A stretch of DNA of 64,000 bases from Salinisphaera sp. LB1 (lineage in GTDB: Bacteria > Pseudomonadota > Gammaproteobacteria > Nevskiales > Salinisphaeraceae): contig NZ_CP029488.1 of the NCBI RefSeq assembly GCF_003177035.1, positions 2,356,001 through 2,420,000 on the forward strand, written 5' to 3'. How positions within the stretch are numbered: the first letter of the stretch is position 1; each line of letters opens with the position of its first letter. This document shows, piece after piece, positions 9,490 to 17,624 of this stretch. Both the position numbers and the translations under genes were made by a program. The notes under the pieces are model-generated. The model saw only the letters and a program-made list of their open reading frames with translations, ran no database searches and was not told the origin of the DNA.

Positions 9490-10821
9490 ATGCCATATCG
9501 ATGGGCCTTACGGGCCGCCGCGGCCCTGATCGTGGTCCTGGCCGGCTGCGCCACCCACGCCCCGGCCGACACGCCCGCGCCGGGCCCGAAGCAGTCGACG
9601 AGCGGGCGAACCCAGCCCGAACCTGCCCGATCGGCGAAGCGCTCGAACGACACCGGGCAGGGCGCACCGGCGGGTGTCGACGGGCGCGATGCCGCCGGTT
9701 TCGCACGCTGGGTGGCGGGCTTCGAGCGGCGTGCCCGGGCCAGGGGCGTCGATAGGACGACCCTGCACAGCGCCTTCGCCGATGCCGAGTTTCTGCCGCA
9801 CGTGATCGAGCTCGACCATCGCCAGCCGGAGTTCAACCGGGCGATCTGGGATTATCTGGATACGGCGGTCTCGGCCACGCGTATCGCCCACGGCTGCGAG
9901 AAACTGGCGACCTATCGGAACACGGCGGACCGGGTCGCGGCCCGTTATGGTGTGCCGGGCGCCGTGCTCGTTGCGATCTGGGGCATGGAAAGCAACTACG
10001 GGTCCAATTTCGGCCATTACGAGACGATCGACGCGCTCGCCACGCTGGGCTATGAGGGCCGGCGCGAATCATTCGCCGAGCATCAGCTTTATGCCGCGCT
10101 CAGGATTCTGGCCGACGGCGATATCAGCCGATCCGACATGCGCGGTTCCTGGGCTGGCGCGATGGGCAACACCCAGTTCCTGCCGACCAGCTTCCTGGCG
10201 TATGCGGTGGATGCCGACGGCGACGGCCGGCGTGATATATGGGACTCGATTCCCGACACCCTGGCCTCCACCGCCAACTATCTGGCCAAGAACGGCTGGC
10301 AGACGGGGCAGCCCTGGGGCCGCGAGGTCCGGCTCCCGGCGAACTTCAACTACGCGCAAGCGGATGGCGACGCCCATCGATCGACCGCGGCCTGGCGCGC
10401 CCAGGGCGTGCGCCCGGTCGATTCACGCGGCCTGCCGCAATTCGACTCGGCGGCGATTATCGCGCCGGCCGGGGCGTCGGGCCCGGCCTTCATGGTCGGG
10501 CCGAATTTCCGGGTGATCCTGCGTTACAACAATGCCACCAGCTATGCATTGGCGGTGGGCCTGTTGGCCGACCGGGTCCGGGGCGAACCCGGCGTGCAGC
10601 AATCCTGGCCGCGGGACGAAGCGAGCTTGTCGCGTGCGCAGGTCCTCACCCTGCAACGCGATCTGAATGCGCTCGGCTACGGCAGCGGCACGCCCGATGG
10701 CATCGTCGGCCCCAATACCCGAGCCGGGGTGCGCTCGTTCCAGCGCGACCAGGGTCTGACGGCGGACGGTTTCCCCACCCAGAGCCTGCTGCATCGGGTC
10801 GAGACTGCGGCCGGCGGCTAG
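9490..10821 (+). CDS. Lytic murein transglycosylase, MltB type with C-terminal peptidoglycan-binding domain
   Basis: A 443-residue lipoprotein with lipobox VLAGC at Cys20. A low-complexity Pro/Ser-rich spacer (residues ~25-65) precedes an SLT2/MltB catalytic domain whose glutamate is Glu167 in AIWGMESNYGSNFG. Supporting motifs include GSWAGAMGNTQFLPTSF and a Ca-binding-like DADGDGRRDIWDS. Residues ~385-440 form a PG_binding_1 domain (LQRDLNALGYG, then GIVGPNTRAGVRSFQ). It should cleave the glycan backbone to 1,6-anhydro products from the outer membrane. It lies 31 bases after the flavoprotein gene, so they may be co-transcribed. Confidence 0.95.
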   Translation: MPYRWALRAAAALIVVLAGCATHAPADTPAPGPKQSTSGRTQPEPARSAKRSNDTGQGAPAGVDGRDAAGFARWVAGFERRARARGVDRTTLHSAFADAEFLPHVIELDHRQPEFNRAIWDYLDTAVSATRIAHGCEKLATYRNTADRVAARYGVPGAVLVAIWGMESNYGSNFGHYETIDALATLGYEGRRESFAEHQLYAALRILADGDISRSDMRGSWAGAMGNTQFLPTSFLAYAVDADGDGRRDIWDSIPDTLASTANYLAKNGWQTGQPWGREVRLPANFNYAQADGDAHRSTAAWRAQGVRPVDSRGLPQFDSAAIIAPAGASGPAFMVGPNFRVILRYNNATSYALAVGLLADRVRGEPGVQQSWPRDEASLSRAQVLTLQRDLNALGYGSGTPDGIVGPNTRAGVRSFQRDQGLTADGFPTQSLLHRVETAAGG

Positions 10822-10911
10822 TGGCCGCGCACCACGACTCGTCGTACATTGCGGGTTTTTTGAGCCCACAGTGTGCGGGCGATACCGCGCCAGCAATCGG
10901 CGAACCCGCAT

Positions 10912-10938
10912 GAAAAAGGCCGCCCCGCAGAGGCGGCC
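10912..10938 (-). terminator. Rho-independent terminator of the aldo/keto reductase gene
   Basis: On the minus strand a perfect 7-bp stem (GGCCGCC paired with GGCGGCC, 7-nt loop) is followed by TTTTT. It lies about 28 bases after the stop of the minus-strand aldo/keto reductase. There is no T-run on the plus-strand side, so it should act in one direction. Confidence 0.85.
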
Positions 10939-10965
10939 CATGTCACGGGCAAATCGCGGGGCGGC

Positions 10966-11949
10966 CTATGCGAGGCCGGTGATCGCGTGTGGTACGTAAG
11001 GTGCTTCCAGTTGCGTCTTTTCGTCCTCGGTGAGGGTCAGGTCCATCGCCGCGATGGCATCGTCGAGATGGCGCTCCTTGCTTGCGCCGACGATCGGCGC
11101 GGTCACCTGCGGATGAGCCGCCACCCAGGCGAGGGCCACCTGCGCCATCGGCACGCCGCGAGCCTCGGCCACTTTGCGCAGGGCCTCGACCACCTGATCG
11201 TCGGACTCGGCGGCACCGAGCTGCCATTTCTCGGTCATCCGGTCGGTCTGGGCGCGCTTGGACTCGCTGCCGGCGCCTTGTTTCTTGCCGGCCAGCACGC
11301 CACGGGCGAGCGGGCTCCAGGGGATCACGCCCACGCCCTGGTCGGCGCACAACGGCAGCATCTCGCGTTCTTCCTCGCGATAGACCAGGTTGTACATCGG
11401 CTGCATGGTCACGAATTCGGTCCAACCGTTGGCCCGGGCGATTTCCTGACACTTGGCGAACTGCCAGGCATACATGCTCGATGCGCCGATGTAGCGGGCC
11501 TTGCCGGCCTTGACCACATCGTGCAGGGCTTCCATGAATTCCTCGACCGGCGTGTCGCAGTCGAAGCGATGGATCTGATACAGATCGATGTGATCGGTGC
11601 CGAGACGCGTCAATGATGCATCGATGGCGTGCATGATGTGTTTGCGCGACAGGCCACGGTTGTTCGGACCGTCGCCCATTGGGTTGTAGACCTTGGACGC
11701 CAGCACGAAATCCTCGCGGGCCGCGTAGTCCAATAGGGCCTTGCCGACGACCTTCTCGGATTCGCCCTTCGAGTACATGTCGGCGGTGTCGAAGAAATTG
11801 ATGCCGGCATCCAGTGCTTTCTTGATGAACGGCCGGCTGGCCTGCTCATCCAGCACCCAGTCGCGCCATTTCGGGCTGCCATAGGTCATGGTGCCGAGGC
11901 ACAACGGCGAAACGCGTGTCCCGGTCGATCCCAGTTGCTTGAATTGCAT
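10966..11949 (-). CDS. Aldo/keto reductase
   Basis: A 327-residue NADPH-dependent (beta/alpha)8 barrel enzyme. The catalytic tetrad is visible as Asp54 and Tyr59 (FFDTADMYSKG), Lys86 (LASKVYNP) and His127 (YQIHRFD). The C-terminal cofactor site reads APIVGASKERHLDDA. The ATG at 11949 gives the usual family N-terminus MQFKQLGSTGTRVSPLCLG; a longer open frame exists upstream without family match. Substrates of this subgroup are aldehydes and ketones, which cannot be narrowed here. The neighbouring AraC-regulated alcohol/aldehyde dehydrogenase pair makes a role in aldehyde handling plausible. A clear terminator follows. Confidence 0.93.
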   Translation of the reverse strand: MQFKQLGSTGTRVSPLCLGTMTYGSPKWRDWVLDEQASRPFIKKALDAGINFFDTADMYSKGESEKVVGKALLDYAAREDFVLASKVYNPMGDGPNNRGLSRKHIMHAIDASLTRLGTDHIDLYQIHRFDCDTPVEEFMEALHDVVKAGKARYIGASSMYAWQFAKCQEIARANGWTEFVTMQPMYNLVYREEEREMLPLCADQGVGVIPWSPLARGVLAGKKQGAGSESKRAQTDRMTEKWQLGAAESDDQVVEALRKVAEARGVPMAQVALAWVAAHPQVTAPIVGASKERHLDDAIAAMDLTLTEDEKTQLEAPYVPHAITGLA

Positions 11950-12045
11950 GAAAGTTGTCGTCGCGATATGTGTGTCATGCACGATAATCGGCCGTCCGCC
12001 GGCAGGCAACTGCGCGACATGCGGCCTGCGGCGTGCTGGTGCGTG

Positions 12046-13035
12046 TCATGGCTTGAATCGGGCCAAAGGTAAATCCGCGCGCGGCCGTGTCGGCGACTCG
12101 GGCGTGGGCGGCGTGTCGTTGTTTTGCCCGTGGTAATGCGCGCGATAACGGCTCGGCGGCAGTCCGCTGTACGCCTTGAAGCATCGAGTGAAATGGCTGA
12201 GGCTCTTGAAGCCGAGGTCGAAGCAGATCTCGGTGACCGATGCGGATTGCCGACGCAGCCGCTCGCGCGCCGATTCGAGCCGCAGGCGCTGCTGATATTC
12301 GCCCGGCGTACAGCCCAGTTCGTTTTTGAACTGTCGATATAAATGGGCGCGGCTCATACAGGCTTCGCGCGCCAGTTGCTCACAATCCAGCGGCACGGCC
12401 AGGTTGTTGCGGATCCAGCGGAGCGCGGCATCCAGTCCATGACGCGCCGGGCCGCCGTGGCTGTTTTCTTCGATCAGTATCTTGCGGCTTTGCGTGCGCA
12501 GCATGCGCATGACCAGTTCGTTGAGCGCCAGATCGATCAGTGCGTCTCGATCGGGATGATCGTCGCAGAACAGTCGCAGCAGGCGTTCCAGCAAACCCTG
12601 GGTTTCCTGGCCGTGACTGACGTGCAGCGCGCGCGGGGCATACTGCCAGTGTTCCAGCGCCGGATCGCGCGGCTCGTCGACATTGAGCCGGTCGCATACC
12701 TGCTGTACCAGTGATTTTCGAATTTCCACCGTCATGCACGTGGTCGGCGCGTCGGCGCGGGCATCGGGAAAATCGATATAGACCGGCTGGTCCGGCGCGA
12801 GAATGAAGGATTCGCCGCGGTGGAATTCGCAGGCCCCTTCCGTCGCCCCGTGCATGATCTTGCGTCCGGTGATCATGCAGCAGTGCAGTACGTGACTGGA
12901 CGACAGGGCGACCTGTCGGGCCGGGAAATACGTGTCGTAGATCGACAACTCGGCATTTTCACCCGCCACCGAGACCCGGTTTTCGATGAGTTTTTCCGGA
13001 TTTTCGCGTCTCTGAAAGACGATTTCTGCGGACAT
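12046..13035 (-). CDS. AraC-family transcriptional regulator of the adjacent aldehyde/alcohol dehydrogenase genes
   Basis: A 329-residue regulator from the ATG at 13035, chosen for GCGGAG nine bases upstream; starts at 13059 and 13104 (GTG) are also open. The N-terminal ~190 residues form a cupin-like sensing domain (HRGESFILAPDQPVYIDFP). The C-terminal ~100 residues carry two helix-turn-helix units: LDCEQLAREACMSRAHLYRQ and SVTEICFDLGFKSLSHFTRC, the latter followed by SGLPPSRYR. It is divergent from the aldehyde dehydrogenase and adhP genes, the standard layout for a local activator. The effector is probably an alcohol or aldehyde, by context only. Confidence 0.9.
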   Translation of the reverse strand: MSAEIVFQRRENPEKLIENRVSVAGENAELSIYDTYFPARQVALSSSHVLHCCMITGRKIMHGATEGACEFHRGESFILAPDQPVYIDFPDARADAPTTCMTVEIRKSLVQQVCDRLNVDEPRDPALEHWQYAPRALHVSHGQETQGLLERLLRLFCDDHPDRDALIDLALNELVMRMLRTQSRKILIEENSHGGPARHGLDAALRWIRNNLAVPLDCEQLAREACMSRAHLYRQFKNELGCTPGEYQQRLRLESARERLRRQSASVTEICFDLGFKSLSHFTRCFKAYSGLPPSRYRAHYHGQNNDTPPTPESPTRPRADLPLARFKP

Positions 13036-13184
13036 ACCGACGAACTCCGCGCGTTTCATGAGAATGGCACGCAAGCGATTGCGACTGCGGGGCAAGTCGC
13101 GCACGGCAAGCGGCGCTAGTTTGAAGTCACGGGCACCAGACCGTGTGCTTCTTGTAGAACATGAAACCGCGAGAGAACTCCATC

Positions 13185-14705
13185 ATGCTTTATGCTAATC
13201 CCGGCCGGCCCGACGCGCTGATCGCCTTCGACACGCGCTACGGCAACTTCATCGACGGCGCGTGGCACAAACCCGTTGCCGGGCGCTACATGAGTGCCGT
13301 CACCCCGGTCACCGGTGCCGAATTCTGCGAAGTGCCGCGCTCGGATGCCGAGGATGTGGACCGTGCCGTGGCCGCGGCAAAACGCGCCGCGCCGGGCTGG
13401 GCGGCCACCTCGACCACGCAGCGATCAAGGGCGCTGCTCAGGATCGCCGATCGCATCGAGGCCAATCTCGAAGCGCTGGCCGTGGCCGAAACCTGGGATA
13501 ACGGCAAGCCGGTGCGCGAGACGCTGGCTGCGGATCTGCCGTTGCTGGTCGACCATTTTCGCTACTTTGCCGGCTGTATCCGGGCGCAGGAAGGCTCGGT
13601 CGCCGAGATCGACGCCCACACGGTCGCCTACCATACGCACGAGCCCTACGGTGTGGTCGGCCAGATCATTCCCTGGAACTTCCCGCTGCTGATGGCGGGT
13701 TGGAAGATTGCGCCGGCGCTCGCCGCGGGCAACTGCACGGTCCTGAAGCCGGCCGAGCAAACTCCGGTATCCATCTGCAAGCTGCTGGAACTGATACAGG
13801 ACCTGCTGCCACCGGGTGTTCTGAACGTGGTCAACGGGCTCGGGGCCGAGGCCGGTGCGGCCCTGGCGCAGCATCCGGACATCGCGAAAATGGCGTTCAC
13901 CGGGTCGACGCCGGTGGGCAGCCGGATCATGGGCGATGCGGCCAAACGCATCATTCCGGTGACGCTGGAACTGGGCGGAAAATCGCCAAACATATTTTTT
14001 GCCGACGTTATGGACCAGGGCGATGCCTTCGTGGACAAGTGCGTCGAAGGCCTGATGATGACCTTCCTCAATCAGGGCGAAGTCTGTACCTGCCCTTCGC
14101 GGGCCCTGATCCACGAGGATATCTACGAGCCCCTGATCGAACGGGCCATCGAGCGGGCGCGTGGCCTGCGTCAGGGCAATCCGCTGGATACCGATACCCA
14201 GATCGGAGCCCAGGCGTCGCGCGAGCAATTCGAAAAGATCATGTCGTACATGGAGGTCGGGCGCCAGGAAGGCGCCGAATTGCTGTTGGGCGGCGGCCAG
14301 GCCGAGCTTGAAGGCGAGCTGGCCGGCGGCTTCTACGTACAGCCCACCATGTTCAAGGGCGATAACAGCATGCGTATTTTCCAGGAAGAGATCTTCGGCC
14401 CGACCCAGGCGGTCACCACGTTCGCCAGCGACGAACAGGCAATTGCGATCGCCAACGATACCGAGTTCGGGCTGGGCGCCGGTATCTGGACCCGCGACAT
14501 GAACCGGCTGCATCACGTAGGCGGTCGGATCCAGGCCGGGCGCATCTGGGTCAATTGCTATCACCAGTACCCCGCCCATGCCGCCTTCGGCGGCTACAAG
14601 CGCTCGGGCATCGGCCGCGAGACGCACAAGCAGGCGCTTGAACATTACCAGCAGACCAAGTGCCAGCTGGTGTCCTACGACCCGAATCCTGTCGGGCTGT
14701 TCTGA
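13185..14705 (+). CDS. NAD-dependent aldehyde dehydrogenase (AldB/ExaC-like)
   Basis: A 506-residue aldehyde dehydrogenase. The active-site Glu262 is in [12 protein letters not shown] and nucleophile Cys301 in [11 protein letters not shown]. The cofactor and structural motifs [19 protein letters not shown] and [10 protein letters not shown] all occur in order. It is closest in pattern to the AldB/ExaC group that oxidises acetaldehyde and related short aldehydes to acids. The ATG at 13185 is preceded by GAGAGA at an 8-base spacing and removes an eight-residue extension beginning at 13161. It is followed after 53 bases by the adhP-like gene, so alcohol to acid conversion is likely encoded as one unit. 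Confidence 0.93.
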   Translation: MLYANPGRPDALIAFDTRYGNFIDGAWHKPVAGRYMSAVTPVTGAEFCEVPRSDAEDVDRAVAAAKRAAPGWAATSTTQRSRALLRIADRIEANLEALAVAETWDNGKPVRETLAADLPLLVDHFRYFAGCIRAQEGSVAEIDAHTVAYHTHEPYGVVGQIIPWNFPLLMAGWKIAPALAAGNCTVLKPAEQTPVSICKLLELIQDLLPPGVLNVVNGLGAEAGAALAQHPDIAKMAFTGSTPVGSRIMGDAAKRIIPVTLELGGKSPNIFFADVMDQGDAFVDKCVEGLMMTFLNQGEVCTCPSRALIHEDIYEPLIERAIERARGLRQGNPLDTDTQIGAQASREQFEKIMSYMEVGRQEGAELLLGGGQAELEGELAGGFYVQPTMFKGDNSMRIFQEEIFGPTQAVTTFASDEQAIAIANDTEFGLGAGIWTRDMNRLHHVGGRIQAGRIWVNCYHQYPAHAAFGGYKRSGIGRETHKQALEHYQQTKCQLVSYDPNPVGLF

Positions 14706-14758
14706 AAGCGCGCAGCCACACCGCGGCGCGTGCCATGTAAACCAAGGAGGAGTGGATC

Positions 14759-15781
14759 ATGAAGACCATGAAAGCTGCAGTGGTGCCGGGTTTCGGTGAA
14801 CCGCTGGATATTCGTGAAGTGCCGGTGCCGGAAGTCGGGCCCGGCCAGGTGCTGATGCGGGTGCAGGCCTCGGGCGTCTGCCATACGGATCTGCACGCGG
14901 TCGAGGGCGATTGGCCGGTCAAACCCAACCCGCCGTTCATTCCGGGGCACGAAGGCGTGGGCTTCGTCGATGCGGTCGGCCCGGGCGTTACACACATCAA
15001 GGAAGGCGATCGTATCGGCGTGCCGTGGCTCTACAGTGCCTGCGGGCATTGTGAGCATTGCCTGGGCGGCTGGGAAACACTCTGCGAGTCGCAGGAGAAT
15101 GCCGGTTACAGCGTGGATGGCGGTTATGCCGACTATGTACTGGCCGACGCCGATTTCGTGGGCCATCTGCCGGCACAATCCGATTTCCTGGAGATCGCGC
15201 CGATCCTCTGCGCCGGGGTGACGGTCTACAAGGGCCTGAAGATGAGTGAGGTCAAGCCCGGTCAGTGGGTATCGATCTCCGGTATCGGCGGGCTCGGACA
15301 CCTGGCCGTCCAGTACGCACGGGCCATGGGTATGCATGTCGTGGCGATCGATGTCGCCGACGACAAGCTGCGGCTGGCCGAGCGTCTGGGCGCGGAGTTG
15401 ACCATCAACGCCCGGGAGCAGGATCCGGGCAAAGCGGTCAAGCAGGCGATCGGCGGTGCGCACGGCGCACTCGTGACCGCCGTGTCGGAGATTGCCTTCA
15501 GCCAGGCACTGGAAGTCGTGCGGCGCGGCGGCACGATCGCGCTCAACGGCCTGCCACCGGGGAAATTCGACCTGTCGATCTTCAACATGGTGCTCAACGG
15601 CATCACCGTGCGCGGGTCGATCGTCGGCACGCGGCTGGATCTTCAGGAATCCCTGGACTTCGCCGGCGAGGGCCAGGTACGCGCCACGGTCACTGGCGAC
15701 CGGATCGAGAACATCAACGAAATTTTCGATCGCATGCGCGCGGGCCAAATCGAAGGGCGCGTGGTGCTCGATATGCAGTAG
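14759..15781 (+). CDS. adhP: Zinc-dependent alcohol dehydrogenase (AdhP-like)
   Basis: A 340-residue medium-chain dehydrogenase. Catalytic zinc ligands are Cys41 (GVCHTDLH) and His64/Glu65 (GHEGVGF). The structural zinc site is Cys95, Cys98, Cys101 and Cys109 in [16 protein letters not shown]. The NAD-binding loop is [17 protein letters not shown]. These and the length match AdhP-type ethanol/propanol dehydrogenases. An ideal AAGGAGG lies eight bases before the ATG at 14759. With the upstream aldehyde dehydrogenase it should oxidise primary alcohols in two steps, or run in reverse in fermentation-like conditions. Confidence 0.95.
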   Translation: MKTMKAAVVPGFGEPLDIREVPVPEVGPGQVLMRVQASGVCHTDLHAVEGDWPVKPNPPFIPGHEGVGFVDAVGPGVTHIKEGDRIGVPWLYSACGHCEHCLGGWETLCESQENAGYSVDGGYADYVLADADFVGHLPAQSDFLEIAPILCAGVTVYKGLKMSEVKPGQWVSISGIGGLGHLAVQYARAMGMHVVAIDVADDKLRLAERLGAELTINAREQDPGKAVKQAIGGAHGALVTAVSEIAFSQALEVVRRGGTIALNGLPPGKFDLSIFNMVLNGITVRGSIVGTRLDLQESLDFAGEGQVRATVTGDRIENINEIFDRMRAGQIEGRVVLDMQ

Positions 15782-15794
15782 CTCGGACTACGCC

Positions 15795-15825
15795 GCGGGG
15801 CGGCCTCGCGGTCGCCCCGCTTGTT
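15795..15825 (+). terminator. Probable terminator after adhP
   Basis: A perfect 8-bp GC stem (GCGGGGCG with CGCCCCGC, 10-nt loop) begins 14 bases after the adhP stop and is followed by TTGTT. The T-tract is weak, so termination may be partial. Confidence 0.5.
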
Positions 15826-15966
15826 CGCAGTCCCGGGCGCCGGACTGTTTGCCCTGTTTTGGCACGGCGGCAGCGATGGCGCTGCATGCCATGCAAGGGA
15901 GGCCGCGGTTGCGTGATAATCTCGAACCCATCGCGGCGCGTGATGCCGCCTGTTTGGAGACGCGTG

Positions 15967-16596
15967 ATGACGATTCGCCGAGGCGCCTGCGACTTTTCCG
16001 TGCTGCTGGCCCTGACCGCTGCGGGTGTCACGATCGCCCAGGCAGCGCCCGGGCTCGAGCCTGGGCGCTACAAGATCGATACCACCCACACCTATGCGCA
16101 TTTCGCGATCGACCACATGGGGTTATCGACCCTGCGCGGCCGGATGGACGTGCGCAAGGGCACGATCCGGATCGGCGACGATCCGTCGCACAGCGTGATC
16201 GACGTCACGTTCGACCCGGCCAGCGTGGATACCGGCGACGACGCGCGCGATCAGCACCTGCGCGACATGGAAGGGTTCTTCAACGTCAAGAAATATCCAT
16301 CGCTCACATTCAAGTCGACAAGTGTGCGTTTCGACGATGCGGATGGCGACAGCGAAGCGACCGTGCAGGGCCGTCTCACGCTACACGGCGTGACGCGACC
16401 GGTTACGCTGCAGGTGGACGATATCGCCTGCAAGGTGAATCCGCTGGAAAAGACCCGCTACACCTGTGGTTTCGACGCCGCGACCGAAATCAAACGCAGC
16501 GATTTCGGCATGGATGCCTTCCCGAAGCTGGTCGGCGACAAGGTCGAGCTGTCGTTCGAGGTCGAGGCGAACAAGCCTGTGAACGCGAAGGACTGA
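15967..16596 (+). CDS. YceI family periplasmic protein
   Basis: A 209-residue protein with a cleavable signal peptide ending near IAQA. The mature region is one YceI lipocalin-like domain: YKIDTTHTYAHFAIDHMG at the start, GFFNVKKYPSLTF in the middle and SDFGMDAFPKLVGDKVELS at the end. YceI proteins bind isoprenoid or other long hydrophobic molecules in the periplasm and are induced by base or osmotic stress in E. coli. The ATG at 15967 has GGAGA seven bases upstream. A 9-bp stem-loop (16591-16611) overlaps the stop codon but has no T-tract. It stands alone between the adh unit and a repeat-rich spacer. Confidence 0.92.
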   Translation: MTIRRGACDFSVLLALTAAGVTIAQAAPGLEPGRYKIDTTHTYAHFAIDHMGLSTLRGRMDVRKGTIRIGDDPSHSVIDVTFDPASVDTGDDARDQHLRDMEGFFNVKKYPSLTFKSTSVRFDDADGDSEATVQGRLTLHGVTRPVTLQVDDIACKVNPLEKTRYTCGFDAATEIKRSDFGMDAFPKLVGDKVELSFEVEANKPVNAKD

Positions 16597-16609
16597 CTTG
16601 AAAAGTCGG

Positions 16610-16840
16610 TCCGCCAATGCACGCGCATGAGCGCAAATGAAAAACCGGAATGACGACTGGGCGCGCCAGAGCGTGCCGAGTTTTCGAGTCGGACCGCGCC
16701 AAGACGGGCCGCCTGGTTTCATTCGCGTTTTGATTATGTACAACGTTCAGTCAAAGGCTTGACGACGCGATTGCGCGCACCCGAAGCAGCAATGCCTTGA
16801 TCCTGCTTCTTATTTGCGCTCATTCGCGTGCATTCGCGGA
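16610..16840. repeat. Large imperfect inverted repeat in the YceI downstream spacer
   Basis: The 31 bases at 16610-16640 are the reverse complement of 16810-16840 at 28 of 31 positions, leaving 169 bases between the arms. Both arms consist of short units around AATGnACGCG. Further copies of the core ATTCGCGT occur at about 16723-16730, 16892-16899 and 16902-16909. The 346-bp spacer (16597-16942) has no gene. This is a repeat-bearing intergenic region rather than random sequence. Confidence 0.75.
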
Positions 16841-16942
16841 CAACAGGCCCGCGCTTATTCAGCCCGTTGCCTGTCGTACATAATCAGGATTCGCGTTCCA
16901 TTCGCGTCCACGGCCGGGCTCGTTCTCGACTGAAAAGATCGA

Positions 16943-17527
16943 TCAGTTCGAACGCAGGTTATCGGATGTCACGATCTCGCTGATGCGCGACAGCTGGCGG
17001 ATCGAGGCCTTGTGATCCTCGATGTCGTCGGTCGCACAGGCATCTTCGATCACCCGAATTCGGTAATCGCGATCGTGGCCGTCGCGGGCCGCTGATTGCA
17101 CCGCCCAACTGGTCGAGACGCCGCACAGATACAGGGTGTCGACCGCGTTGGCGCGCAGCAGCGCCTCCAGCGGCGTGGCGTAGAAGGCGTTTACGCGCGG
17201 CTTTTCCACCACGAATTCGCGCTCGGGATTGGCGGGAGTGGCGTCCAGCGCTTCGTGGAATTCCGTGCCCCAGGTGCCGAGCTGCAATACGCCGTTTTCC
17301 TTGGCCGCGCCGAACAGCGGCGAATGCTTCGGGCATTCGGCGTAGCCCGGGCCGAAGCCGACCTTGACCAGCACCACGAGCCATTCGTTGGCGCGGGCAT
17401 GCGCCAGGGACGTGTTGGCATGCTCGATCACGCCGCGCTCGGCGATCTGCGGCGCCGCGCCGGCCATCGGGCTGTCGGGATGCACGATGTCGTTGATGAA
17501 ATCCAGGGCGATCAGGGCAGTGGTCAT
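16943..17527 (-). CDS. Isochorismatase-fold hydrolase lacking the usual nucleophilic cysteine
   Basis: A 194-residue protein of the isochorismatase/cysteine-hydrolase superfamily. The catalytic Asp9 (LIALDFIND) and Lys109 (VVEKPRVNAF) are in place, as is the conserved loop before the last helix. In cysteine hydrolases that loop reads GVxTxxC. Here it is GVSTSWA (residues 136-142), so the nucleophile position is Ala142. True isochorismatases such as PhzD also lack the cysteine, so a vinyl-ether hydrolysis or a non-catalytic role is possible. Amidase activity (nicotinamidase-like) is unlikely. It is transcribed in the same direction as uup, which lies upstream. Confidence 0.82.
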   Translation of the reverse strand: MTTALIALDFINDIVHPDSPMAGAAPQIAERGVIEHANTSLAHARANEWLVVLVKVGFGPGYAECPKHSPLFGAAKENGVLQLGTWGTEFHEALDATPANPEREFVVEKPRVNAFYATPLEALLRANAVDTLYLCGVSTSWAVQSAARDGHDRDYRIRVIEDACATDDIEDHKASIRQLSRISEIVTSDNLRSN

Positions 17528-17624
17528 GGCGACTCCGGTGTCGGTTCGAGAACCGCACCTTAGCAGCTGTACCCGCCGGCCCGGTCAACCGGCCCGGCGA
17601 CCGTGGATGTCGCGCGGTGTCGCG

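Noticed and set aside
13065-13082. Sigma-54-like TGGCAC...TTGC upstream of the aldehyde dehydrogenase
   Set aside because: The distance between the GG and GC elements is 13 bases instead of 10, so it does not fit a sigma-54 promoter.
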